NCBI GenBank assembly: GCA_017621415.1
Contig: JAGATD010000047.1
Coordinates: 37,327 to 101,326 of the forward strand
Reading direction: 5' to 3'
Length of the DNA stretch: 64,000 nt
Source of the DNA: Clostridia bacterium
Lineage (GTDB): Bacteria; Bacillota; Clostridia; Oscillospirales; CAG-272
Shown: piece by piece, positions 9,101 through 17,375 of the stretch
Numbering within the stretch: the first letter of the stretch is position 1
How the letters are laid out: every line of letters begins with the position of its first letter
The notes under the pieces: generated by a model
Told to the model about the DNA's origin: nothing
Databases searched by the model: none
What the model saw: the letters and a program-made list of their open reading frames with translations, nothing else
Translations under genes and position numbers: made by a program

Positions 9101-11840
9101 AATGTATGTTGATGATGTTTTGACAGCGGAGGGCGGCAAGACCTGGGAGGTTGAGTTTGACTACTACTTCGAAAAGCTCGAGTGGCTTTACGCGGCTGAC
9201 TTCTTCTCAGTAAACTTCCAGAATATTAACGGCGCGCCTATCGCGGGCATTACCTTTGAGGCGCTGGGCTGGGAGGAGACCCATAAGTCAGAGCTTCTCG
9301 GAATAAGACTCAGCGACGGCACAAAGCTTACTAACTTTGGTATTAACGATGATACCTGGTATAAGTTCAAGCTGGTTTATCATTTCAATGAAGAAAAGCC
9401 CGAGGAGTCAAAGCTTCTTATTTATGTTTATAACAATGAAACAAACGGATATGACTGCCTCGCTAACACAACTCTTTCGGCTAAGATTGACAAAATTGAG
9501 CGCGTAGGCTTCAGCTTCTTAAGCTATGACATAAGAGGAAGCCAGTATATAGATAATGTTTCTGTTTCAAGAACCGCGCTTGAGTATGATATCACGGCTA
9601 AGCCTATCGAGGGTGAGATAACCATTCCCGAGGAAGAGGATACAAGTATACATATCGACACAACCTCAAGAGGCGAGGGCGCAAACTACAATAACGCTTT
9701 GAGCTTTGAGAATGTGACATTTGATTCTCTTGTGAAAGACGGTAAAATGGCAAACAACACCGCGAGAGGCGACGGTATAGCCGACGGCAACAGAACGCTG
9801 TCCTTTGTAACACTGGGTGACAACAAGGCGCTTGTTTACGAGTCGCTCGGCAGCGGAAACCACGCGCTGAACTTCGTAGCCCAGAAGCCTGCTTACGATG
9901 GCTTCATCTTCGAGGCAGATATCAAGCTTAATGATGTTGATACCACCTCGGGCAGAGATATTCGCTTTACCGGTACAAAGACTAATGGCACAGCAGACTC
10001 TTCGCTTTACGGCTTCAATATTAAAATCCATAAGAATCCTAAGGAAAGCGTCGGCGGTTATATTATAACAGTCTCGGGCAGCGAGCAGAAGATAACTGTT
10101 AAGGACAACAGCTGGTTCAACATCCGCCTTGAGACCGACGGACTTAACACAGGCTCTCTGTTTATCCTTTGCATAAACGGTGTAACTGTAACTAGCGGAA
10201 AGCTTAGCGAAAGCATTTCCGGAATAAAGGGAGTTGAGCTGTTCACTCCGTCTACATATAACGGTCACGGATGGGAAAAGGGCTCTATCAGCCTTGATAA
10301 TGTTTATGTCAGCGGTAAGGGAACACCTCCTCCTTACGACATCATTACAGATGACGGAAGAGGCGACGGATATTACAAGACCGACGCGATAAACTATACC
10401 GGCAAGACCTATGAGTCTCTTGTTTCAGGTGGTTATATGAATGTTAATACCTACCGTAAAGACGGTATAAACGAGGGTCTGCGCTCGCTTGCGGTAAGAG
10501 ACATTGACAGCGACGCTGTACTTTCTTACTCAGCCTTGGGCAGCGGAAATCACGCGCTGAACTTTGTTGCTGTATCTCCCGCGGTAGATGGCTTTGTTTT
10601 CGAAACCGACCTTATGGTTGAGGGAGCTACCATCGACGAAACCAGAGATATTAGCTTTATCGGAACCGCGACAAACGGTACAGCGGCTGCAAATCTGTGG
10701 GGATTCAATATAAAGATTCGCTCCAATCCCGATAATACGGTTGGCGGCTACATTATAAGCGTTAGCGGTCTTGACCACGAGTTCTATATTGCTGCGGGCG
10801 CGTGGGTTAACATTCAGTTCGTAGCTTACGGTCTTGATAAGGACGATGAGGTAACATTTGCGGTAAACTCGGTACAGAAGAGCTTTAAGCTCACATCGTC
10901 AATATCGGCTATTAAGGGTGTTGAGCTTTATACCGCATCTGATAACAGCGGACTTAAGGGCTTTACCTCCGGTACAATTAACCTTGATAACACATATGTT
11001 TCGGGTACTGGTGTTTACAATGCTCCCGAACAGATAACCACCTCCTCAAGAGGCGAGGGCCATTACATAAGCTCCTCGATTAAGTATTACAGCTATCTTC
11101 AGTATTCGGATATTGTTGATGCCGGCTTGATGGCTGAAAATACCGCTAACGACCGCGGCGACGGTATTTCCAAGGGACACAGAACCGTATCTCTCAAGGA
11201 TTCAAATGATGTTACCGCTTTGGTTTACACCGCCACAGGTAGCGGAAATCACTCGCTTAATTTCGTGGCTCAGCCTAACAATAAAGATGGATTTGTCTTT
11301 GAGACAGATATAATGCTTGATAAAGTTCTTGCTTCCGAAACGAGAGCAATAGCATTTATCGGTTCAAGCACAAACGGAAGCAAAACCGCAGACGTTTGGG
11401 GTGTGAATATAAAGCTTTATCCTAATCCCGACAGTGTTGTAGGCGGATATATTCTCACTGCTTCAGGCACTGACTGGAAGGGTGTTATTCCCGGAAATAC
11501 ATGGGTTAATATTCGCTTTGAGGCAAATTCGCTTGAAAAGGGCGGAGCATTCTACCTGCATGTAAACGGTGAAATGGTTGCCATAGGCGAGCTTGGAAGC
11601 GATATATCAAATATCAAGGGTGTTGAGCTCTACACACCGTCAACCAATGGCGGAGTAGATGGCTTCACCGAGGGTAGCATTTACCTTGATAACACGGCAG
11701 TGCTTGTCAGCGGTATTGAGACAAACCCTGATGAGGGTGGCTCAGGTTCCGGCTCCGGCTCAGACTCAGGCAGTACAGATACCGGTAGCGGAAACATGAC
11801 CGGCGGTGACGTAGACGGTTCCGCATGGGACAAAAACTAA
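6198..11840 (+). CDS. Large lipoprotein: toroid-like domain plus five concanavalin-like modules (cassette 1)
   Basis: This 1880-residue protein starts with a lipoprotein signal (LALGLLASC), so it should be anchored outside the membrane. Residues about 45-180 resemble the N-terminal alpha/beta domain found before catalytic domains in hexosaminidase-type enzymes (YIVLGK, YVKNGSVAIAY). Residues about 195-590 match the toroid-like proteins at 4855 and 16017 (GGFYYSASARN, FLPDLEST, YFYHPQWG, NGLWED, VNGLMK, DGGFSY, DVNAT). Concanavalin-like modules follow at about 615-865 and 885-1130, then three near-identical 230-residue modules to 1836. The tail is Gly/Ser/Asp-rich and ends GGDVDGSAWDKN, resembling the tails of the 42-residue peptides. 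Likely a surface glycan-binding or glycan-processing protein; substrate unknown. Confidence 0.82.
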   Translation: MKKILLFILTVCLALGLLASCADDSDKDDAGTQTPGGPTGEEVTGGSDVWSNSIVPTIVDAKDDVFDLSDNIYLHIKNATGKSPEIADSISADKSNYIVLGKVNCDLVTEAYKKFESYVNVDELFDKKQSAWLIYVKNGSVAIAYSDILAKKDAVDYLVSQAKGASFAPANGVFAKETLEIEEYIKELRAAEQMTDMEVIGSVLGADALASFKDLYAMFDSDLYIWLANLWCPDNGGFYYSASARNNEGFLPDLESTAQALQLLDRTGLSAAYSGKWSNMLPDDIKAKLLSFAKDMQAEDHYFYHPQWGTSINSSRRGRDAGWARTIITGLGGTPNYSFVGDTNVEDLSSLTQSFKNSSKVSAVSRVVSVAASSAVYATTESFIAYLDSLNFSKNSYSAGNTINSTVSEIKKHGHWDTLRKYLTEHQNKENGLWEDEVSYQSVNGLMKLCTCFGSSFPNADKALDSAIEILLLPIDDELTGITFVYNPWVAIANLLNAVDTATKTDLRNMLHENAANIFKMTREKLSAFAKDDGGFSYLRDYSSPFSQEALVAVSGSAESDVNATAIAISTVVWYMEEVFAINFPTVYSKYESVYFLDTLTGLGSIIKDAQLSEPPAVITFDDYIEEEAQIEGNVVIRPVNGVLNTIGNTESDGNGYKWFESAVVPNPAEGADPKDLVLYVADKVYTNDDGKTEVADTQSNTTFEILNMGAPGNCYIFEADILFDGTSDASSPIMQIMYFRNGSALNSAWVNLYQYERFGEKYLRIEENWAGADGFKDKEVVSGIPCDEWFKLRIEMYKDYSGEGGQLKTMMKFYVNGKYAGTSDSGHYADGAYKDFLVNAVKLAYYRHAASAFYLDNIYVAKSSKNYEGEKISVSDSSDEVKDKYVWDFESGIPSFDTNFTEVFYQDSDKNTIAIDAKDWTSELDAIYGGSNSPGAKIYSVQDPKNAANKVIKAYSFNTKSRSYTATMYVDDVLTAEGGKTWEVEFDYYFEKLEWLYAADFFSVNFQNINGAPIAGITFEALGWEETHKSELLGIRLSDGTKLTNFGINDDTWYKFKLVYHFNEEKPEESKLLIYVYNNETNGYDCLANTTLSAKIDKIERVGFSFLSYDIRGSQYIDNVSVSRTALEYDITAKPIEGEITIPEEEDTSIHIDTTSRGEGANYNNALSFENVTFDSLVKDGKMANNTARGDGIADGNRTLSFVTLGDNKALVYESLGSGNHALNFVAQKPAYDGFIFEADIKLNDVDTTSGRDIRFTGTKTNGTADSSLYGFNIKIHKNPKESVGGYIITVSGSEQKITVKDNSWFNIRLETDGLNTGSLFILCINGVTVTSGKLSESISGIKGVELFTPSTYNGHGWEKGSISLDNVYVSGKGTPPPYDIITDDGRGDGYYKTDAINYTGKTYESLVSGGYMNVNTYRKDGINEGLRSLAVRDIDSDAVLSYSALGSGNHALNFVAVSPAVDGFVFETDLMVEGATIDETRDISFIGTATNGTAAANLWGFNIKIRSNPDNTVGGYIISVSGLDHEFYIAAGAWVNIQFVAYGLDKDDEVTFAVNSVQKSFKLTSSISAIKGVELYTASDNSGLKGFTSGTINLDNTYVSGTGVYNAPEQITTSSRGEGHYISSSIKYYSYLQYSDIVDAGLMAENTANDRGDGISKGHRTVSLKDSNDVTALVYTATGSGNHSLNFVAQPNNKDGFVFETDIMLDKVLASETRAIAFIGSSTNGSKTADVWGVNIKLYPNPDSVVGGYILTASGTDWKGVIPGNTWVNIRFEANSLEKGGAFYLHVNGEMVAIGELGSDISNIKGVELYTPSTNGGVDGFTEGSIYLDNTAVLVSGIETNPDEGGSGSGSGSDSGSTDTGSGNMTGGDVDGSAWDKN
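9655..11735 (+). repeat. Three tandem ~690-bp coding modules inside the lipoprotein gene
   Basis: Units start near 9655, 10345 and 11037, each opening with a variant of TTSRGEG or DDGRGDG and containing GSGNHALNFVA or GSGNHSLNFVA, VGGYI, W-N-I-R/Q and GSI/TI-LDN-YVSG motifs. They are paralogous concanavalin-like modules rather than identical DNA repeats. Confidence 0.85.
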
Positions 11841-11871
11841 AGATATTTTAATTCGCAATACGCAAAAAAAG

Positions 11872-11900
11872 ACGGCGAGGGGCAAAAAGCTCCTCGCCGT
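11872..11900. terminator. Convergent terminator between the lipoprotein and PocR-AraC genes
   Basis: ACGGCGAGG pairs with CCTCGCCGT. On the minus strand the hairpin is followed by CTTTTTTT, so it is strongest for the regulator gene; on the plus strand the T run is weak. Confidence 0.8.
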
Positions 11901-11937
11901 TAAACTTATAACCAATAAAGCGTATGATTTTTATGCG

Positions 11938-12792
11938 CTACATTTTTGATGATGCATTCTTTTTTGCTCGGTATGCCGTGGGAGACATACCGAATTTCTT
12001 TTTAAAGGAGCGGTTGAAATAAGAAATATTGTTAAATCCGCATTCAAGGGCGATATCTATTATTCTTCTATTACTCCTGGATATCATTTTCTTTGCATTC
12101 GACAGCCGTTGCTCCTGAGTGTACTCGGCATAACTCATGCCGACCTCTTGTTTAAAAAGACGTCCTATATATTTTTCATTTTTATTGTAGGTTTTTGCAA
12201 ATTCCGACAGAGACATATCTGTTTGGTACATTTCGTCAGCATGCCGCTTCATAAGATACACAAGCCAGTGCATCTCGTGCTTGAGCTTCGGCGCATTCTT
12301 GTCTAGATACAAAAGATAATCTGAAACCAGATCGCCTATGCGAAAAAGCTCCTCAGGTGTTTCGATATATTCGCAGTTATCAAGCTCACATAAAAGCTTT
12401 TCAAAATCTACCCCGGAGTGCTTACAGGCTCTTTTTGCTATTTCGATAGATTTTGCCTTATCAATAACAGCATTACCCACATAAACAACGGCACTGACAT
12501 TATCACCTATCACAACGGGATTGGCTATTTCATAAAGGCCGTAAATACAGTGTCCTCCGAAAGGCTGTTTGGTTTGAATAGCTTTATTGTTGGCATACAT
12601 TTTGCAGCGCAAGCATGCAGCTCCCCCTCTGGGAGTAGATTTTGCTATGGCGCAATATCTTTTTGTATGTACAATATTTTTTAATTCTAGCTTTGAGTCA
12701 GGACTATCCATAATTCCCGACAAATCCAGAATGCTAATATGGAAGTTTCTTCCTTTGGATAATTCATCAATCAAAAATTGAAGCGTTTGCAT
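11938..12792 (-). CDS. AraC-family regulator with PocR sensory domain
   Basis: This 284-residue protein has an N-terminal PocR-type ligand domain (residues about 1-150), seen in the cysteine-rich stretch AACLRCKMYANNKAI and the HCIYGLYEIANPVVIG and YVGNAVID motifs, followed by two AraC helix-turn-helix motifs (ALECGFNNISYFNRSFKKKFG). PocR domains are known to sense small hydrocarbon-like molecules in the cytoplasm. It is transcribed away from the FAD oxidoreductase and cassette 2, which start on the other side of a short shared control region, so those genes are its likely targets. A consensus promoter lies at 12820-12848. Confidence 0.92.
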   Translation of the reverse strand: MQTLQFLIDELSKGRNFHISILDLSGIMDSPDSKLELKNIVHTKRYCAIAKSTPRGGAACLRCKMYANNKAIQTKQPFGGHCIYGLYEIANPVVIGDNVSAVVYVGNAVIDKAKSIEIAKRACKHSGVDFEKLLCELDNCEYIETPEELFRIGDLVSDYLLYLDKNAPKLKHEMHWLVYLMKRHADEMYQTDMSLSEFAKTYNKNEKYIGRLFKQEVGMSYAEYTQEQRLSNAKKMISRSNRRIIDIALECGFNNISYFNRSFKKKFGMSPTAYRAKKNASSKM

Positions 12793-12819
12793 AAGCTTTT
12801 CCGAAACCTTTTTTGTTAT

Positions 12820-12848
12820 ATTATAGCATAAAAATATCCTTTGTGCAA
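12820..12848 (-). promoter_or_regulatory. Sigma-A promoter for the PocR-AraC regulator
   Basis: Read on the minus strand: TTGCAC, 17-base spacer, TATAAT. It starts about 28 bases before the ATG. Confidence 0.75.
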
Positions 12849-12952
12849 GTATTTTGTTCCCTTTGTGTTAGATAATAGTTTATGTGAGTGTTAGAATTAT
12901 AATGTAAGTGGAATAAAATCAATTTATTCGTGATAAACGGAGGAACAGATAT

Positions 12953-14203
12953 ATGAAAAAATATGACGTTGCAGTCATAGGCGGTGGCTTTGCAGGCTGC
13001 GCGGCGGCTTTAGCGGCTGCCAGAGAGGGAGTCAATGTTTTGCTTGTTGAAAAGTCAAATGCTTTAGGAGGCGCTCCCGTAAATTGCCTTGTAAACCCAT
13101 TTATGCCCTTTTCTACTAAAATCAACGGTGTGCGAACCGAGCTATCGCAGGGACTTTTTACTACCATTTGTGACAGGCTGCGTAAGCACGGAGCAATGCT
13201 TTACGACACTCTTCACGAAGAGGGGCTGAAGTATGTGTTAAGCCAAATGATGGAGGAGGCGGGAGTGGACCTTCTTTATCATGCTTACATATTCAGGGCT
13301 GAAAAGGAAGAAGGAAAAATAAAATCCATATCTGTAGCTACAAAGAAAGGCGAGATGAAAATAGAGGCTGATTACTTCGTTGATGCTTCGGGCGATGCTC
13401 AGCTTACCTACCTTGCCGGTTGTCCCACAATTCTCGGCAGACCGGAGGACAGTCTTTGTCAGCCAATGACGCTTTGCTTCAGGCTTGGTAATGTAGATGT
13501 AGAAAAGTTTATTAAAAGCAATAAGAGAATGCAAGCCGCATATAAAAAGAGTCTTGCAAAAGGAGCGTTTTTGAATCCCAGAGAGGACATTCTCTTCTTT
13601 AGAACTCCTATTCACAATGTTCTACACTTTAACACTACAAGGGTAGTAAAGAAAAATCCTACAGATCCCGAGGATGTTACTGCTGCTGAGCTTCTTGCAA
13701 GAAAGCAGGTATACGAGATATACGACTTTATGAAGAAAAATGCCGATGGTCTTGAGGACAGCTTCCTTATGATGACTGCTGCGGAAATAGGTGTTAGAGA
13801 AAGCCGTATGGTAGTTGGAGAGTATGTGTTAACCGAAAAGGACTGTAGAGCATTTACCAAATTTGATGATTCGGTTGCGGCATGCAACTATGACATTGAT
13901 ATCCATAATCCCGAGGGCTCGGGCACAAGCCACTACTATTTCCCTGAGGGAGAGTATTACACCATTCCGTACAGAAGCCTTATACCCCAAAATATGGATA
14001 ATCTTCTGGTTGCCGGAAGATGCATTTCATCCGACCACGGGGCGCAGGCATCATACAGAATTATGCCCACTGTATGCTCTATTGGAGAGGCGGCAGGTGT
14101 TGCAATAGCTCTTGCGGCAAAATCAAATAAAAGCGTCAGAGAGATAAGTGTTTCCGAACTTCAGAAAACACTTAAGAATAACGGTGCGTTTATTGGAATT
14201 TAA
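12953..14203 (+). CDS. FAD-dependent oxidoreductase (glycosidase-associated type)
   Basis: This 416-residue protein opens with a Rossmann dinucleotide site (DVAVIGGGFAGCAAALAAAREG, then LLVEKSNALGG) and has the C-terminal FAD motif near GRCISSDHGAQASYRIMPTV. It matches the FAD-dependent oxidoreductase family (Pfam FAD_oxidored type) often found beside glycoside hydrolase genes; such proteins are generally cytoplasmic. It has a GGAGG ribosome site and is followed after only 40 bases by the second 42-residue peptide gene, so it probably shares a transcript with cassette 2. No equivalent gene precedes cassette 1. The oxidised substrate is unknown; sugar oxidation is a guess from context. Confidence 0.88.
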   Translation: MKKYDVAVIGGGFAGCAAALAAAREGVNVLLVEKSNALGGAPVNCLVNPFMPFSTKINGVRTELSQGLFTTICDRLRKHGAMLYDTLHEEGLKYVLSQMMEEAGVDLLYHAYIFRAEKEEGKIKSISVATKKGEMKIEADYFVDASGDAQLTYLAGCPTILGRPEDSLCQPMTLCFRLGNVDVEKFIKSNKRMQAAYKKSLAKGAFLNPREDILFFRTPIHNVLHFNTTRVVKKNPTDPEDVTAAELLARKQVYEIYDFMKKNADGLEDSFLMMTAAEIGVRESRMVVGEYVLTEKDCRAFTKFDDSVAACNYDIDIHNPEGSGTSHYYFPEGEYYTIPYRSLIPQNMDNLLVAGRCISSDHGAQASYRIMPTVCSIGEAAGVAIALAAKSNKSVREISVSELQKTLKNNGAFIGI

Positions 14204-14243
14204 ATATACAAAAAAACGAAACGGAAGGAGAGATGTATTTTAA

Positions 14244-14372
14244 ATGAAAAAAACGACTTATACCCAGGCTGAGGTAGAGGTGATCTCCTTGTTATCAACG
14301 GATATCATCACATCGTCGGCAGGTTCGTGGAGCGGCTCCGGTGGCGATATTGACCCCGATGGTTGGATTTAA
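14244..14372 (+). CDS. 42-residue peptide, cassette 2 (paralogue of 2578-2706)
   Basis: The gene has a ribosome site (GGAAGGAG, 14223-14230) and encodes MKKTTYTQAEVEVISLL, then STDIITSSA, SWSGSGG and the tail DIDPDGWI. Length (42) and pattern match the cassette-1 peptide: E-x-E-[IV]-x-x-L-L, T-D-[IV]-I-x-[TS]-S-A, W-S-G, then G-D-[IV]-D-x-x-G-W. It starts 40 bases after the FAD oxidoreductase gene and 49 bases before the secreted-protein gene. No signal peptide or membrane segment is obvious. The paired conservation makes it a real gene; its role is unknown. Confidence 0.8.
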   Translation: MKKTTYTQAEVEVISLLSTDIITSSAGSWSGSGGDIDPDGWI

Positions 14373-14421
14373 AAGACGGTTTAGAAAAAGAGTAAAATTT
14401 ATATTTTGAAAGGAAAATACT

Positions 14422-15945
14422 ATGAAAAAGACAACTAAACTTATCATTTTCGCATTTTCTCTTACTCTGATTATATCAGCATTTGCAGCCTTAGGTGTAA
14501 GCGCTGCGGCTGAAGATGAGGGAGCGCTGACTATAAAATCAATCAATATAGCTTATAAGGATCAAATTGAGCTTCTCGTTGCGGTGGATGTGGATTATGC
14601 CGAGAAAGACAATGTTGAAGTTACTTATACTGTTGATGGCGAGCAGTACACAGCTAAGCTTCATCCAACCGAAACATGTGTTAAGGATGAAGTTACGTAT
14701 CCCGTATTCTATGCGGCAGGCATAGCTCCCAAGGACATTAACAAGGTTATGACCTTTGAAGCTCATATAAAGGACAGTGACGCAACCGGAACCCCTTATT
14801 CGGCTTCTATTCTTGATTACCTTTATGCAAGACTTTATAAGCAGAATTACATTAATGCAACTACAAGCGATGATATTAAGAGAAAGGATCTCTACCTTAA
14901 TACTATCGCCTATGCTTCAAGCGCCCTTGATGTTCTTGTGAATTTAAATCTTGAAGAAGCTAAAAGAGAGCCTCTCTTCATCACTGATTATGTATTTGCT
15001 TGGTCGGATGACGATAACGCGGCAGTTTCCGCGGGTAGACCCTTTGGCGCATTCCCTAAGGGAACAGAAATTACTCCTGTGTATAATGGAACTGTTACCG
15101 ATTGGAGCTTTACCGATGTTGACGGCGAAAAGCTTGGTGAGGCTAAAGACGGAGTTGCATATGTTTTGAACGAGCACACGAAGCTTGTTGCCGTTGTTGT
15201 TGATTCATATACCGTTATGGACTATGAGAACGGCGCATCTAATGCTTTTGTATCCTCCAAAGACGGTGACGGTAATGCTATAACCGGCAATCTTCCCGCA
15301 AATGCAAATACTCTTACTATGGGTCTTGCAACCGACGGTGACAACCAATTCCTCCAGGTTCGTAACTACGCAGACAGCAAAAAGACCGGTGTTACTACCG
15401 TAAATCTTTCCAACACTCTTCAGGCAGGCAACTGCTACACCTTTGAAACTAAGGTAAACGTTAAGGGAGCTAGTGCGGGCTATAACTCTGCGCAGATTAA
15501 ATTTGTCAACAATAACGGCGGCGAGGCAGTTAATCTCTTCCTTGGAATGGCTACCGTTGACGGAAAAACTGGCGTTGCAATCGCAACTACTGGCGATAAC
15601 TCATCTATTGCAAAGGGAACTAAGCTCTTTGATGCTACTGACAAGGTTATCTCCACCAATACCGGTTGGTTCACTCTTCGCATTGAATTCTACTTCGGTG
15701 GACCTGATGCAGAGGATGCAACGGATGAGGAAAAGGCAGCATCAAAGGCAAAAACCTATATGAAGCTCTATGTTGACGATATCCTTGCATACGACGGTCA
15801 GGCTAACTGGGCGATGGGCGCAGGCATCACTCACGCACAGATCGACCACATCTCTGCAGGTAAGACTCACAACACTTGCTACGACGATATCTTCTTCACC
15901 AGAACAGATAAGGCATACGTTGCAGGAAACGAATACGCAGAATAA
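14422..15945 (+). CDS. Secreted protein with one concanavalin-like module (cassette 2)
   Basis: This 507-residue protein has a Sec signal peptide (TKLIIFAFSLTLIISAFAALGVSA-AAED). Residues about 30-180 match the N-terminal region of the cassette-1 protein (VKDEVTYPVFYAAGIAPKDI; LDYLYARLYKQNY). Residues about 190-255 contain a bacterial-repeat-like stretch (PKGTEITPVYNGTVTDW). The last 240 residues are a concanavalin-like module with NCYTFETKVNV, WFTLRIEFYF, MKLYVDDILAYDG and CYDDIFFTRTD, close to the third module of the 17376 lipoprotein. It lacks the cysteine repeats of its paralogue. A terminator follows directly. Probably an abundant exported glycan-binding protein, inferred from layout. 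Confidence 0.8.
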   Translation: MKKTTKLIIFAFSLTLIISAFAALGVSAAAEDEGALTIKSINIAYKDQIELLVAVDVDYAEKDNVEVTYTVDGEQYTAKLHPTETCVKDEVTYPVFYAAGIAPKDINKVMTFEAHIKDSDATGTPYSASILDYLYARLYKQNYINATTSDDIKRKDLYLNTIAYASSALDVLVNLNLEEAKREPLFITDYVFAWSDDDNAAVSAGRPFGAFPKGTEITPVYNGTVTDWSFTDVDGEKLGEAKDGVAYVLNEHTKLVAVVVDSYTVMDYENGASNAFVSSKDGDGNAITGNLPANANTLTMGLATDGDNQFLQVRNYADSKKTGVTTVNLSNTLQAGNCYTFETKVNVKGASAGYNSAQIKFVNNNGGEAVNLFLGMATVDGKTGVAIATTGDNSSIAKGTKLFDATDKVISTNTGWFTLRIEFYFGGPDAEDATDEEKAASKAKTYMKLYVDDILAYDGQANWAMGAGITHAQIDHISAGKTHNTCYDDIFFTRTDKAYVAGNEYAE

Positions 15946-15962
15946 TTCTTAATCAACACTTT

Positions 15963-15999
15963 TCGTGGCTTTCGCATATTCCGCGGAAGCCACGATTTT
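15963..15999 (+). terminator. Intrinsic terminator after the secreted-protein gene (cassette 2)
   Basis: TCGTGGCTT pairs with AAGCCACGA and is followed by TTTT. It stands only 17 bases before the next start codon, so the downstream genes probably depend on read-through or a promoter I cannot see. Confidence 0.85.
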
Positions 16000-16016
16000 A
16001 AAACTCGGACTAAAAA

Positions 16017-17354
16017 ATGAAAACTAGAGAAGAAATCTTAACAAAAGAAAGACTTGAGTATGTCAGAGCTTGCAGAAATGCTTCAAGAGAGTCTGCATTT
16101 GCTGAGGTTAAAGACAAAATCGGCGAAGCCGCCTCTGCCGAGCTTAAGAAGCTATACGACATATTTGACGAAAAAATTTATATTTGGCTTTCAGGACTTT
16201 GGGACAGGGACTGCGGAGCATTTTATTATTCCGAATCAGCAAGAGACACATCCCCCTATCTTCCGGATATCGAGAGTACGGTTCAGGCGCTTCGCTTTCT
16301 TAACAATTCCGGTATGATACGAGCGGGCGAGGGCAATTACATTAACAGAATCCCCGTCGAGGTGCGCGAGGGAATAGTTAATTTTGCGCTTTCGCTTCAG
16401 GATGATGACGGATATTTTTATCACCCTCAATGGGGAAAGAATATTTCGGCTTCAAGACGCGGCAGGGACCTTTCATGGGGCAAAAATACATTAAAGGAAG
16501 CCGGCGTTACACCGAGATATATGCTTCCCACAGCCAAAACGTCTGACGGCAAGCGCTCGGAGCATCTTCCCGATTATCTAAAAAGTATAGATGCATTCAA
16601 AAAGTATCTTGACGGAATGGATATCACAAACAATTCTTACTACGTCGGAAATGTTATTGAGTCCACAATGTCTTTAATATCTGCCGCAGGAGAAGAATAC
16701 ACAAATTATCTTGCAGAGTGGCTTAATTCAAAAAACAGGTCAGACAACGGTCTTTGGGAGGAGGAAATCAAATACTCCTCCGTTAACGGACTGATGAAAA
16801 TGTCGGGCAATTATCCTGCTATGAGGGTTGGATTGCCTCATGCCGCAGCATCCTTAAAAAGCGCAATTTTTGCGGTGATGAGTGATGAGCGAATGAAGTT
16901 TGTTTGTGAGGTTTATAACCCCTGGGCAACGATTGTAAATGTTTTCAGAGCTAACGGTAATGCCCAGGAAAATGGAGAACTGGACATTCTTCGACGTCAG
17001 CTAATCGACAATGCTCCCGCACTTATTGCAAAAACCGCGGAAAAAATCGGAGTGTTCAGAAAGTCCGACGGCTCCTATTCTTACTTTAAGACTATGTCAA
17101 GCGCAATTTCTCAGGGTTCGCCCGTTGCCGTTCCCAGAACCAACGAGGGCGACGTTAACGCAACTACCATATGCGTTGGATCTACCACAAGATGTATGAG
17201 GTCGGCGCTGGGGCTGCCTGCAATTCCGATTTATGCTCCCGAGGACGGGGAATTGTTCTTTGAGCTTTTGATGTGCTCTTCGGTTGTAGAAAAAAAGTAC
17301 AACTTAGATTATTTTCCCGAGAAGCCCTCTGACGAAGAGGAGCTGGGCGAGTAA
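16017..17354 (+). CDS. Signal-less alpha/alpha-toroid-like protein (cassette 2)
   Basis: This 445-residue protein is the paralogue of the 4855 gene product, with the same motif order: GAFYYSESARD, YLPDIEST, DGYFYHPQWG, RRGRD, NGLWEEE, VNGLMK, YNPWA, SDGSYSYF, SQGSPVAV and GDVNAT. The last four motifs are closer to the lipoprotein-borne domains than those of the 4855 protein, which has YNAWA and GDINGN instead. No signal peptide is present. The ribosome site is poor (no clear GGAGG before ATG 16017), which together with the preceding terminator suggests lower expression than the secreted protein. It is followed after 21 bases by the lipoprotein gene. Function unknown; enzyme-like fold inferred. 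Confidence 0.76.
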   Translation: MKTREEILTKERLEYVRACRNASRESAFAEVKDKIGEAASAELKKLYDIFDEKIYIWLSGLWDRDCGAFYYSESARDTSPYLPDIESTVQALRFLNNSGMIRAGEGNYINRIPVEVREGIVNFALSLQDDDGYFYHPQWGKNISASRRGRDLSWGKNTLKEAGVTPRYMLPTAKTSDGKRSEHLPDYLKSIDAFKKYLDGMDITNNSYYVGNVIESTMSLISAAGEEYTNYLAEWLNSKNRSDNGLWEEEIKYSSVNGLMKMSGNYPAMRVGLPHAAASLKSAIFAVMSDERMKFVCEVYNPWATIVNVFRANGNAQENGELDILRRQLIDNAPALIAKTAEKIGVFRKSDGSYSYFKTMSSAISQGSPVAVPRTNEGDVNATTICVGSTTRCMRSALGLPAIPIYAPEDGELFFELLMCSSVVEKKYNLDYFPEKPSDEEELGE

Positions 17355-17375
17355 GTTATAACGAAAGGAAACAGT

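Noticed and set aside
8181..10778. Several 80-200 codon minus-strand frames inside the large lipoprotein gene
   Set aside because: They mirror the codon bias of the plus-strand repeats and have no start signals; the plus-strand protein is well supported.
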